A stretch of DNA of 64,000 nucleotides from Diogma glabrata (Eukaryota > Arthropoda > Insecta > Diptera > Cylindrotomidae): NCBI GenBank assembly GCA_963693315.1, contig OY856186.1, positions 138,446,417 through 138,510,416 of the forward strand, written 5' to 3'. The position numbers and the translations under genes are program-made. Below are positions 1 through 11,222 of the stretch, in pieces. The notes beneath the pieces were generated by a model. That model had not been told where the DNA came from, made no database searches, and saw only the letters and a list, made by a program, of their open reading frames with translations. Positions within the stretch are counted from its first letter, which is position 1. Every line of letters starts with the position of its first letter.

Positions 1-1470
1 TGTTGCAATTTTTTTTAGAATTTTGCGGTGCACAGTTTTTGAGTTATGGGCAAAAAAGTGCAAAATTCAGACCGTTCCCCCCCTACGATTCGACATCGAT
101 TGACAGAAAAATTTGAAAAAATTCACAGAGCTAGGAAATTTGGTACATTTTGTATGAAAATTATAGCGAGGTCTCAAATAATTATATTTCTGTGTGTTTA
201 GGGGACTGGGGTAAAGAGAATAAAAAAAAAATTTTTTTGACCCAAGCGAGTGAGGTGTCATTTGAAAGAACACTTAATTTAAAATTTGTTGCAATTTTTT
301 TTAGAATTTTGCGGTGCACAATTTTTGAGTTATGGACAAAAAAGTGCGAAATTCAGACCGTTCCCCCCCCCCCCCTACGTTTCGACACTGATTGACAGAA
401 AAATTTAAAAAAATTCACAGAGCCAGGAAATTTAGTAAATTTTGTATGAAAATTATAGCGAGGTCTCAAATAATTATATTTCTGTGTGCTTAGGGGACCG
501 GTGTAAAGAGGGTAAATAGAAAATTTTTTTGACCCAATTTGAAAGAACACCTAATTTAGAATTTGTTGCAATTTTTTTTAGAATTTTGCGGTGCACAGTT
601 TTTGAGTTATGGACAAAAAAGTGAAAAGTCCAGACCGTTCCACCCCTTACGTTTCGACACTGATTGACAGAAAAATTTGAAAAAATCCACAGAGCTAGGA
701 AATTTGGTAAATTTTGTATGAAAATTATGGAGAGGTCTCAAATAATTATATTTCAGTGTGTTTAAGGGACTGGTGTAAAGAGGGTAAAAAAAAATGTTTT
801 GACCCAAGCGCCCCACTCGCACAGTTTTTGAGTTATGGGCAAAAAAGTGCAAAATTCAGACCGTTCCCCCCCTACGATTCGACATTGATTGACAGAAAAA
901 TTCGGTAAATTTTGTATGAAAATTATAAAGAGGTCTCAAATAATTATATTTCTGTGCGTTTAGGGGACCGGGGTAAAGATGGTAAAAGAAAATCTTTTTG
1001 GACCAAAGCGAGTGAGATGTCATTTAAAAGAGCACCTAATTTATAAATCATTGCAATTTTTTTTAGAATTTTTTGATGTAAAGTTTTTGAGTTATTATCA
1101 AAAAAGTGCAAATTTCAGATCGTTTCGCTCCCTACGTTTCAACGATGATTGACAGAAAAATTTGAAAAAATTCGCAGAGACAGGATAATTTGTAAATTTT
1201 GAATGAAAATCATAGCAAAGTCTCAAATAACTATATTTCTGTGTGTTTAGGGGATGGGTGTAAGGAGAGTAAAAAACCACTTTTGACCCAAGCGAATGGG
1301 GTGTCATATTAAGGAGCACTTAATTTAAGAAACAATACAATTTTTTTAGAACTTAGCGGTGCACAGTTTTTGTGTTATTGAAAAAAAATATTTTTAGTAT
1401 GTAGCCTCTCCACCCCCCCCCCCCCCTAAATTTCAACACTTGATTGACCGAAAAAATAATCAAATTTAAA
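1..1470. repeat. Tandem satellite array, about 290-bp unit (left end)
   Basis: About five units repeat in tandem. The landmark TTGACAGAAAAATTTGAAAA recurs near 99, 391, 665, 890 and 1150, giving spacings of about 292, 274, 225 and 260 bases; the third interval is a shortened unit. Each unit has a poly-C run followed by TACGTTTCGACACTGATTG, then GTATGAAAATTATAGCGAGG, then a GTGTCATTTGAAAG block. Units decay towards 1470. Short open frames on both strands simply follow the repeat and are not genes. The array is cut by the window start. The same family fills 62700-64000. Confidence 0.9.
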
Positions 1471-1581
1471 CCATTTACAAGCTGGTGAATCTTTCTTGAG
1501 TTACCATAAACATCTATGGATGAGATTTAACCTAATATAACATTTTTTGAGTTATTTTTGATCAATGTGGATTTGATTGTA

Positions 1582-1753
1582 TTTTACTATTGACATTTAT
1601 GATTAAACATTAATTATTTTGTTATGCTTCTATGGTCTGGAAATATAAGGACATTACAACACAACTTTTTGTCAATAGTTTTTGATATTGTGTTCTTTTA
1701 CATTCACGGAACCCTTGATGAGCGAATTTTATTCGCACTTGTCTGACTTTTTC
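1582..1753 (+). repeat. Left copy of a 170-bp direct repeat
   Basis: This segment, from TTTTRCTATTGACAT to CTTGTCTGACTTTTT, recurs at 3404-3570 with clear but imperfect identity. It contains the small palindrome GCGAATTTTATTCGC. The two copies exactly bracket the Helentron-like repeat at 1754-3403, so this is either an unusually long duplication made with that insertion or an older tandem duplication into which it inserted. Confidence 0.75.
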
Positions 1754-3403
1754 GTTTAAAAAAGGTTTATTTTCAGTGATAATGAGTATAGTAAATTTGA
1801 ATCTGGAGAAGTCTGGATGATTGACATCCGTATGTAAGACCAGGACCTTTATTGTTGTTTTAGAAGTATGTCAACAAAAAATCGTTAAGTGTGTCAAAAG
1901 ATTGATTTTCATATATTTTGTTTCCCAATTTTTTGGAGAAACATATTATGGGAAACATTACTTCGGTTTTTGACTAGAAATGTATAAAACAGAAAAGTAA
2001 TTATTTGGATGACATGAAATGTAATTGAAAATTAAATATGACATATGAAGTGTGTCAAATATCGTTAAGTGTGTCAAAACAAGAAAATTTACATTGTTTT
2101 TGTTAAAAAAATGTTCATTTAAGAGAAAATGAGTAGTAACATGGAATGTGGAGAAATCTTGATTTTTGATTATTGCATTATAAGTTTTTCAAGTGTGTCA
2201 AAAGAAAAATTTTTATTTATTTTTTTACCCAATTTTTTGGAAAAATATAATTAATTTTTTATATGACATGAAATTTTATTATTATAGAGAATTGTGGATA
2301 AAAAAGAGAATTGTGGAAAAATAAAATTAGTTATTTGTATGAAATGAAATGTAATGAACATGAAATAATTATTATTGAGAATTTTATTGCAATATAAGTT
2401 TGTCAAAAAAATATTGTCAAATGTGTCAAAAAAATGATTTCATTTATTTTTTTAGCCAATTTTTTGGAAAAAAAAATTTAGCTGTTTGTGTGACGTAAAT
2501 ATAATTGAACATGAAATTGGACATGGAAATTTTTGAATTTGTTATAGTTTTTGAAATATTTTTAGAATTTTGAAAAAGGGTTGTATATTTGATTTTGTAA
2601 TAATTAATTTTTGCAATATTTTTAGAATTTTGTAAAAAATAGAATTTGTGAATTTTATATATATATATATATTTTTAGAAAAAAGTTTCAATTTTTGATT
2701 TTGGAAGAATTTTTGGAATAATTTTAGAATTTTGAAAAATTTTAAATTTCTGATTTTATTATAATTTTTGGAATTTTTGAAAAAGTGTGAATTTTGGATA
2801 AAGTTTGAATTTTTGAATTTTTAAGAATTTTTGGAATAGCATTAGAATTTAGAAAAAGTTTAAATATTTGATTTTATTCTAATTTTTGGAATAGTTTTGG
2901 AATTTCGAAAAAAATATCAATTTTTAATTTTGTTAAATTTTTGCAATATATTTAGAATTTTTGAAAAAAGTTTTAAACTTTGATTTTGTAATCATTTTTG
3001 GAATATTTTTAGAGTTGTGAAAAAAGTTTGATTTTATTTAACTTTTACAATATTTTGAAAGAAATATGAATTTGTGATTTTGTAATATTTCTCGAAACGT
3101 TAAATGGAGAGGTTTTTGAGTAGTTTGCTGATTGTATCATCTTTCATTAAATTATGTTAATTTATGATCTGTTATGATTTTCCGGCAACGTAGCGAGGTT
3201 TCGTGTTAGTTTTGTAATAAATTTCAAAACAGAGATAAAAAAATACATGTTCTTTAACAAAGAGTTATGTTTGATATACATCGCTCTGCCCAAAACTAAA
3301 AACAATGTCCTCATAGAAGAGTTTTGCCGAAAACTATATCGACATCCATAACCCAGACCGAAGTCTTGATATCTCAGAGCTGTGAGATCTCAGCCCCTTT
3401 ATG
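1754..3403 (+). repeat. Helentron/HINE-like interspersed repeat, copy A (5' truncated)
   Basis: Order of blocks: a leader like 'taaaaaacgttcattttaag', a stretch of diverged minisatellite units each containing AAGTGTGTCAAAA, then many short units built on TTTTTAGAATTTTGAAAAA, then a conserved 3' block from about 3180 (CCGGCAACGTA ... CGTGTTAGTTTTG) to 3403. The 3' block contains AGACCGAAGT and the hairpin ATCTCAGAGCTGTGAGAT. The same order recurs at 33940-37282 and 53083-54830. This copy lacks the 5' hairpin seen in those. Non-coding. Confidence 0.7.
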
Positions 3404-3570
3404 TTTTGCTATTGACATATTCGATTAAACAGTTATTTGGTTATGCTTCTATGGTCTAGCAATATAAAGACTTTACAGCAACACTTTTGTCAATTATTTT
3501 TGATATTGTGTTCTTTTACATTCACGGAATCCTTGGCGAGCGAATTTTATTCGCGCTTGTCTGACTTTTT
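3404..3570 (+). repeat. Right copy of the 170-bp direct repeat
   Basis: Second copy of 1582-1753. Differences are scattered substitutions and a few short gaps, so the duplication is not recent. It starts directly after the conserved 3' end of the Helentron-like copy A. Confidence 0.75.
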
Positions 3571-5732
3571 TATATTATTAAATTTTACAATCATTATTTT
3601 TGGACTTACTTTTGGACTACAACGATTATAAACAATTTTTTACAATATTCTATGAATTGAAAACTTATTTTTCAACATTTTAAAAAAAAAATTCAATATA
3701 GTTAAATAAATTAAAATACAATGATGAGAAATAATAAATTTATTTTAAATAAATTATTATAAAATCTTATTTTTAAGTTAATTTAAGTTTATTTAACAGA
3801 ATGTTTTAGGGTTTGTTTAGATTGTTTAGATATAGATACTCAGATTCTGTTTGATAGCCAGGAAATTTGCTAAATAACGATTTTCCAATGACAATTTTCA
3901 TGAACATTTTTCGTTAACTAAAAGCTTTAAAAAGTCTAGCATATCTTGCAATTGATAAATAGAAGAAAATCATATCAAATAAACACATGAGAGAGTGTGT
4001 AAAGCTAAACGTCGACCACTTGTACGTGTGGAAAAATCAAAATGAATGGGATTGCTATGGGCAAATTGAAATAAAATATTTCAATTACTTTTTTGTTATT
4101 TTTTTAAAGGGTGGAAACTCAACAAAATTCAACTTTTGCTGAATTGCCGAACATCTACATATTATTTTTTTTCTTCATTATATAAACATCGTTATATGTG
4201 AATATATTCGTTTAATTAAAATAATGTTAGGCTGAAAAATTATTTTTGTATGTTTCTAATTGTATTGGAAGGAAGAGGTTCCGAAGTGATGCGTGGCGGT
4301 GCTATGAAAAACGAAAGAAGTAAGATTGTATTGATCTAATCAAAACCAAGTGTTGAGGATAAACAACGTCAAACATTTGTCACATTTGCAACCTTTGATA
4401 TTTATTATAATCTTTATTTTTTATATTGTACTATCAATTTGTAAATGACCTCGTTCAACGACAATCAAAAACAATAATATAACATTTTTTATTTATAATT
4501 TATATCAAGTTTATAACGAATAGATATATCAATAATTCAGCTTAATATCATATTTATTGTATATAAAGTTAGCTATAATTTTCATTTCAACTATTCATAG
4601 CACTTCAAATTTTCCATTTTCAGACAAAACATTAAACATCCAAATTAATAATTTTCTTTATCATTCATATCGATTGATCAATTTTCTCGATAATAATTGA
4701 ATTAAATAACAATTTACTTTTCATAACAACAATAAACATGTAAAGTAGATAAATAGAAAATCGATTTATTTTAATGAAATTCATAACTAGTCAAAAATAA
4801 CATCAATAAATAATTTTCCAAATATATACTAACAAAAAATTTTGATTATTGTCAACGATGTGAAATTATTCCAAACACTATGAAACAGTTATTTATTATT
4901 TTTAATTTAAAATTATAGTACATATTTCGTATTCAAATTAATTCCCTGAACGAAATGAAATGCATATGAAATGGAGGAAAAACTTTGACCTATTGCAATA
5001 TAACATTTGCAGGTAAAGTTACATGAATCATATATGTATATGTACATATGTACTCTAAATGAAACGGGGTCTGCGATGAGTCCCACTTTTAAATTGTTAT
5101 TCTTAAGCCCTCTTGAAAAAGCGTTACCTAATTATAATTTGATAAAAAAATAAACTTTCTTAAATAAATATAAACATAACAAGCATGTTTCTGTAATATA
5201 TACTCGTATATAAAAATAAATTCAAATCTTTGTTCCGGTTGCATATATTTGTTTTAACAATATACAAAAAAGCGTTTAAACGTTAAAACGAATAATAACA
5301 CAAACAAATTATATTAGAAGTTCATTATATTTTAAAAACTTTTTGTGTTACAAAATAGAAATTGAAAGGGAAGAACCCATTTAACTTAATCTATATTCAT
5401 TAGGATATACAAAATACAAAAAAAAATATTTAACTATACAAACTTTCCTTAGTGTTTTGAATTTTGAAATTCATCATCAACTTCAACTTTACAAGCTGTT
5501 GCAAGCAAAAACTAAATAAACAAGCGTCGAAAGAAACTAATGAGAAATGTAACGATTTTGTTTGACCAGATCAGAGACGTTCGTTTATGGACTCTTACTT
5601 TGAAAGAACAGCACTATACGAACACTGGACTTGTTTATCATTCACCACTGAACTTTTAAAACACTAAACACTTCATGTTCAATCAAAGTAGCGGTTTAAA
5701 GAAGTCGTTGTTTTTTTGTGGCTGTCATATTA
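3571..5732. other. AT-rich intergenic DNA, no gene seen
   Basis: No reading frame with recognisable protein content and no RNA gene was found. The sequence is very AT-rich with scattered A and T runs. It appears older and less repetitive than its surroundings. Confidence 0.6.
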
Positions 5733-5736
5733 TATA

Positions 5737-5835
5737 TATAGCTAGTTGTGCTATAATGTAGAGCAGAGTAATCAAGAGAAATATTGCTTTGAATTCCAAA
5801 GTATCATCAGGAAGCTGGAATATCTGCTCTCGGAG
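5737..5835 (-). repeat. 3' LTR of the Mdg1-like element, distal piece
   Basis: Matches 20434-20532 with about three substitutions. It is interrupted after TCTCGGAG (5828-5835) by the hAT element; the LTR resumes at 8009 after a second TCTCGGAG. Confidence 0.9.
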
Positions 5836-6252
5836 TAGGCTTTCCACCTATACGTTTTTGGAGCGTATAATACGTTTTTTTTATCAGAAATATTTGTGAA
5901 TACGCTATACGTACGTTTTTTGAAAATATTCAAAAATATACGCTTTTTTGGTTATAAATAGTTAAATTCAGTTGTTTTCAGAAATACGTATCCTAAATGA
6001 AGTTTTTCCCTTATTAAGTGGAATGAATTGCAGAGAAAAGTGAACTGAATATTTTAAAATCAACACAAACGCACCTGAATTACTTTAAATTTGCAAATTT
6101 GTTTTTGCAGTGCCAATTAATAATTTTAATTGTTTTGTTAAATGCATTTTTAGCGTGATGGGAATTATATGGACTAACAAATCAAAAGGCTTCATACCGA
6201 TATGGTGAAATCAGAATTATTTATGCGTTTCAATTACAGATGAGTTGTAGTC

Positions 6253-6728
6253 CAGTGGCGGATCTACAAATTTGCCGCTTATAGGCTAATTTATATTACC
6301 GCCCAATATATTTTAAAACATTATCAAATACGAACGCAGCGACCGAAAAAAGCGCGTCACGTTATTTACAAGTACTTTAATATTACGCTTTTAATTAAAA
6401 ACGTGCAAATCTGGCAAAAATAATTAATATAATACAAAATACGAAAATAATACAAACGTTTATTAAAATCAAATAAAATGCAATAAAAACTGTAGAGCAC
6501 GCCGCCGCGCCGTTATGTTTCGAGTATAGAGTTAAGAAATTTTGCGAATTTTGTTGATTTAATCTGGATACTCTGTTTATAGTAGCGGGCGGCTCTCGCC
6601 ACCGCGAAACGATTTCTATTTTGAAAAATTTTTATATTTTTAAAATTTTCCGCACAAAAATTTACCGCCTAGGAAAATTTGCCGCCGTAGGCTACAGCCT
6701 AGCTAGCCTATTTAGAAATCAGCCACTG
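6253..6728. mobile_element. Nested 476-bp hAT-like MITE
   Basis: Begins CAGTGGCGGATCTAC and ends with the reverse complement of CAGTGGCTGATTTC. Ends of the CAGTGGCGGATC kind are common among hAT MITEs. Flanks AGTTGTAG(TC) and AGTTGCAC are similar but not identical, so the 8-bp duplication is only probable. GCCGC motifs recur near both ends. Non-coding. Confidence 0.65.
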
Positions 6729-6914
6729 AGTTGCACTGAATCTGCAAGTTTTATTAAGAAAAAAGATAAGTCTAACAAAAAATTGATCGAAGCAGCAAAA
6801 TCGAACAAAAAATATAAAATTAAAGCTTTACATTTGGTTCCTATACTATTTGGTTACCATTTATAAAAATTTTAACTATGTTATTATATTGTTTGGGAAT
6901 TTTTGTTTATAATT

Positions 6915-7464
6915 TCTAGATATTACGATGTATGAATTCATAGGATGAGAGAATATTTCGTCAACATCTAAATCAACATTCGAATCAACATCCCAAGTCA
7001 CGAGTGTAAAGTCATTATTGATTTTTGTCAATCAATGCGAAACTTAGTATCTGACGTAAAGTCAATTTATTGCTATATTTTTGGTTAGGAAATAGGAACA
7101 TGTGTCTCTGATGAATGTGAGCTCGAATCCTGACACGAAACACAAAAAAATTTTTCTGAAGGAATTTTAGAGAAAATTAAAAGTTATTTCGAATTGCAAA
7201 ATTCAAGTGATTTCCAATATGTACTTAAGCTTAATTGTTCACAAAAAACCCATCCAAATTAAAAAATTCCCCTAAAATTGTCTATATTTCCTAACCAAAA
7301 ATATAACAATAAATTGACTTTACGTCAGATATTAAGTTTCGCATTGATTGACAACAATCAATAATGACTTTACACTCGTGACTTAAGATGTTGATTAAAA
7401 TGTTGACTAAGATGTTGACGAAATATTCTCTCATCCTATGAATTCATACATCGTAATATCTAAA
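6915..7464. repeat. Foldback: 180-bp inverted arms around a 187-bp loop
   Basis: Arm 6915-7094 (from TAGATATTACGATGTATGAA to TTTTGGTTAGGAAATAG) is repeated as its reverse complement at 7282-7464 with few mismatches. The transcript would form a long hairpin. The loop carries the 3' half of the tRNA-like module also found at 7660-7700. A related but single-arm copy occurs at 43831-43990. Confidence 0.85.
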
Positions 7465-7599
7465 ATTTTAATACAAAAAATCCCAAAGAAATGCAATTTC
7501 CAATATGTAATCAGAGATGAAAAATTCAACTTAAGTAAATATGAAAAATGATTAAGTTTCAATTTAGAAATTACCTGAATATCAAAATTGAAATACGGT

Positions 7600-7806
7600 T
7601 CGTCATCGCCCGCTGTGGCTAAGTTGTGTAAGACACACGGGATTTGAACATGTGTCTCTGATGAATGTGTGTTCGAATCCTGACACGAAACACAAAAAAT
7701 TTTTTCTGAAGGAATTTTAGAGAAAATGAAAAGTTATTTCGAATTGCAAAATTCAAGTGATTTCCAATATGTACTTAAGCTTAATTGTTCACAAAAAACC
7801 CATCCC
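7600..7806 (+). repeat. tRNA-like SINE module
   Basis: The sequence TGGCTAAGTTG at about 7615 fits a pol III A box and GTTCGAATCC at about 7671 fits a B box, at roughly tRNA spacing, followed by GACACGAAACAC and an A-rich run. The 3' part is nearly identical to 7095-7260 inside the foldback loop. A second tRNA-like head with a different body sits at 44085-44165, again after GTCATCGCC. A tRNA-derived SINE or composite is likely; it is not a functional tRNA because no full cloverleaf is evident. Confidence 0.6.
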
Positions 7807-8008
7807 TATGTTATTATATGTTATTTAGTCAATTAAAGTAAGACATTTTTTTAATATATTTATTTTGTTTATATTGTTAGTGTTTTTTCCAATTAACTTA
7901 TAAAATGAATAAAATATATGAGTAAAAAAATTCTTTTAATTATTTTATTTCAAAATATATATGTATACGCTTTTGGAAAAATTCAAAGGTGGTAAGCCCA
8001 TCTCGGAG

Positions 8009-8474
8009 GAATGAGTTTATTAATATATTTTATATTAATGAACGTTGAACGTTGATCTTCGTAGTCAATGACAAATAATCTTTTAAGTTTCCCGGTTCCT
8101 TTAGTCAGACTGTATGATAAAACACCAACTTAAATCCATTCATTATTTATTAGACATTAAATTTCTTATTTTAAGTTCATTTTACGCTTGTATTTGATTT
8201 TCAATACAATAACTTTTTTAGCAACAGAAATAGAAGTAAAACAAATTAATTTTATAATTTATATTAAAAGTTCAAAACAATAACACTTTTAATGAAGAAT
8301 TGAACAGGAAAAATACATTTAGGGAACATATATTTTTTTTTGGAAAAACGAGAAGTTTTTAAATTTTCGGAAAAATTAGAATGAACAATTTTTGTTTTCT
8401 TTCTAATAATGTTACGTAAAAAACATCGCCAACTAAATTTGAAATTTTAAAAGTTAATTTAGATGTTCGCCACA
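8009..8474 (-). repeat. 3' LTR of the Mdg1-like element, proximal piece
   Basis: Matches 20533-20997 with very few substitutions and one single-base indel. On the minus strand it begins TGTGGCGAACATC. Confidence 0.92.
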
Positions 8475-8486
8475 ACACTCCCCCCT
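8475..8486 (-). other. Polypurine tract
   Basis: Minus strand reads AGGGGGGAGTGT immediately before the 3' LTR start TGTGGCG. This is where the plus-strand primer of a Gypsy element is expected. Confidence 0.75.
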
Positions 8487-8529
8487 AGTGCCATCGAAGA
8501 TGGGACGGTATAAAGAGAAAATTATTGTG

Positions 8530-9002
8530 CTAGAGCACGAAGGAAACGAGCAGGGGTACGAGTGGTTCTACCTGCTCGCGTAATTGTGGATGCAGGATGG
8601 AATATCTGAGTCTGAGGAATGGGATTAAATCTAACCCTTTTAGGTGATACAATTGCCTTAGCGTCGCGTTGCCTCGTTTCTGCGTAGGTAGAAGGAGAAG
8701 ACTGGAATGTGTCCGAAGAAGGAGGATGGACAATATCTGTAGAAGACGAAGTTTCGTCTGCGCGACTGAGATCAGTACTCGAAGTAGGTTTTGAGATGAG
8801 TCATCTTCAGATTGTTCCCTAAAGCAAGGTTTTAATCTGTCGATGGAAACTCGAATATGTTGACCTTTACGGTCAATAACGAAGTTTTTATCATCGCGGC
8901 TGATGACTTTAAATGGACCTTCGTATGGAGGCTGTAATGCTTTACGTACTAAGTCCGTGCGTAAGAAGACATGCGAACAAGGCTGGAGATTTTTGGAGAC
9001 GA
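8530..9002 (-). pseudogene. Integrase C-terminal part of the Mdg1-like pol
   Basis: Minus-strand translation directly after the insertion junction gives SKNLQPCSHVFLRTDLVRK and then a PPYEGPFKVISR block, the integrase C-terminal motif of Mdg1-type Gypsy elements. It ends near RVSIDRLKP plus a tail. The downstream frame (8733 to 8530) differs from that block, so at least one frameshift lies near 8770. The upstream half of the integrase lies at 16227-17688, and the reading frame is restored if 9003-16226 is removed. Confidence 0.85.
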
Positions 9003-9900
9003 TATAATGTAGACTGGAGCATGATAATGTAGAGCGGTGAAATTCCCGATTTGTTCAGTGTCTGTTTCCTCCTAAGTCATCATTTTGATTAACATACGTA
9101 GCTCATAATAGTTTCTCATCCATCCACAATCTATGGCCATGTTTTCATATAGTTTCCGTACATAAATTTGTTCTTAGCATGAAATAAATTAACAATAGTA
9201 TTTCTTTTACAATCCCCTATTATTGACTCATACTTCGTTTTCACCCGCCTTACGTTACCTTACTGCTGAAATTTTAATTCTCTAAACGCTAACCGTACTT
9301 GGTCAATGAAGTTTTCAAACCTCAAACCTGCTGTGCGTGTTTGTCCAATTGTCACAATAGAAACAATTATTATACTACAATTCGTTATGCATTTGATTTC
9401 TTATATGGTTGTTTTTATCAATTTATCTTTCCGTTATGGATCTAAATTTTACTGTAATACCGTTGTAAGTTGTTATTTCATGATACATAAACATCATAAA
9501 ATCGATTAAACTTACGTTTAATCCATTCTAATACATTGATATTTCTCTCCAATGCGTTGGAGATAACTTAGTTCGTGAAATCGTCTTGCCATTTTATGTA
9601 CTACAAAATACCAATCAGTGTTCTTGTTTCTTACGGAAAATGTACTAACATTATTTCCCCTACTACGAAACTGGTAGTAATATTTTCGATATTAAATTAA
9701 TATAAAAGCCATCACTCTTGTGCAACTGATTATCTCTCATGAATGTCGAAATTGTCGGAAATTTTGCATTCATGCTTTTTTCCTTAAAATTAAGTGTAAA
9801 ATTAAGTAGTTCAAATTTTAATTAAATTCAATTTTTCAATTAGTGCAATTAGTTTCAATTCATTTTAAATGTCTCCGTCCCATTAGTAAAAATTTAAAAA
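9003..9900. other. Left part of the unclassified insertion, no gene seen
   Basis: Starts TATAATGTAGACTGGAGC and repeats ATAATGTAGAGC at about 9024. That motif also occurs in the surrounding Gypsy LTR (CTATAATGTAGAGCAGAG), the only hint of relatedness between insert and host element. The rest is unique-looking AT-rich DNA. Confidence 0.5.
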
Positions 9901-11062
9901 TAATTTAATTGTTTTGTGTGTTGTGCAAAAAATATAACCGAAAAAAATCATATATGTTTAAATCAAAAAGAATATAAAAAAATCTCTATATGTTAGTGCC
10001 GTGAAACAAACAAAAAAATAGTACATATGTTTGTGACGTAATAACGAGCTCTCTTAGTGTAATTTTTTTATGTTTGTAAAAATACAAACGTACCTCTTAT
10101 TCTATTACATTTGGATTCGGGTGTTTGACGTCTCTTATTATTAACTGAAGAGAGTCTGTCATTGACTTTTATCTCGATTGTGCTGTCGGATTGGCGAAAT
10201 TATTGAATTTATTTTGTTTATTTTTCTTAAAAGTAATTAGACCGATTTAATGAGTTTAAAATTCAACCAAATTATAAAGTTCGAGTTTATCCATTTTAGT
10301 GCCAGTGAACAAGGTAAAATTATTATATGTTTATGCATTTGTGAGGGCCATTTTTGCTCCTCCGGTCTTATTGGATTGATTGATGAGTTGTCAATTGTGT
10401 TTTTTATTTGTTCATCGTGAATATCGATTTTATGGTATTTTTGTTTAGAATTCCGATACAGTTCTTAAAAATTATTAGGCTAATTTGTTTAGTTCTAATT
10501 TTACAAATTTATGTGAATTTAAAAATCTTATTAGTGTCAAAGAATACAAAAAAAAGAATTACTATATGTTTGTGACGTTACATATTTATTTTAGTTCAAG
10601 TTTAGTTGTTCAATTTCCAATCAGTGTTAGTGACTAGAAAAATTTCATATGTTTGTTCAGTTTTCAAAAAAAAGAATATATGTGTACATATAATATAATT
10701 ACTCATTGTAATAGTTAAACTAAGTCAGAAATTATAAACAAAAACCAAAGAGAAAAATTATATATATTTTGTCCTTGAAGCTGTTTCGTTGGTGGTTTTA
10801 ATTGTTGCGGCTGTTTTCAAATTCTGACTATAGCATATATCACATAGTGATATATTTCAACAACCGCTGGAACCTGTTGTTGGTTTCATCAATTGCTGTT
10901 TTGTTTCAAGGTTTGGTTACGTCATATATTAAAATTATAACAAATTTCGACAACTAGTTACGAGAATATATAAATGTCCTTGAGGCTGTTCTGTTGGTGG
11001 TTTTAATTGTTGATTGCAACAATTGCCGTCGTTTGCAAGGTCTTCTCATAACGTTCATCACA
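9900..11062. repeat. Diverged minisatellite-like blocks inside the insertion
   Basis: Blocks of the form TTAGTGxxxGxAACAAA-A(n)-TACATATGTTTGTGACGT recur near 9985, 10275, 10530 and 10625 with heavy divergence. A longer pair built on GTCCTTGARGCTGTT and GGTGGTTTTAATTGTTG occurs near 10773 and 10978. This could be a retroelement untranslated region, which often holds such arrays. No protein coding seen. Confidence 0.5.
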
Positions 11063-11091
11063 GGTAGATTTAGATATGCGACTTTTTTTGT
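11063..11091 (+). repeat. Harbinger left TIR
   Basis: Pairs with 14150-14178 with one mismatch over 29 bases. Confidence 0.9.
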
Positions 11092-11222
11092 GCCACTCGA
11101 GGTGAAACCTGTGACTTTTTTTTAAACGATTTAACTATGTGACTTTTTTGCTGTCACACACGTTAAATAAAACTGTCAAAAAATTTTTAGACGTCAAAAG
11201 AAATTTTGTGTACTGTGTCAAA

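Larger units (their letters stand above)
5836..8000. mobile_element. Non-autonomous hAT element inserted in the 3' LTR
   Basis: The ends are inverted: TAGGCTTTCCACCTATACG at 5836, and TGGGCTTACCACCTTTGA as the reverse complement of the end at 8000. The 8-bp sequence TCTCGGAG occurs on both sides (5828-5835 and 8001-8008), and the other LTR shows the uninterrupted site. An 8-bp duplication with short TIRs is the hAT signature. TATACG-type motifs repeat near both ends, as subterminal transposase sites do. No transposase is encoded; the body holds other repeats (6253-6728 and 6915-7806). Confidence 0.88.

Noticed and set aside
67..1319. Several 60-80-codon frames in the left satellite, and similar ones at 62664-63929
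   Set aside because: Similar peptides appear in each unit on both strands because the DNA repeats; no codon-level sign of selection or start context.
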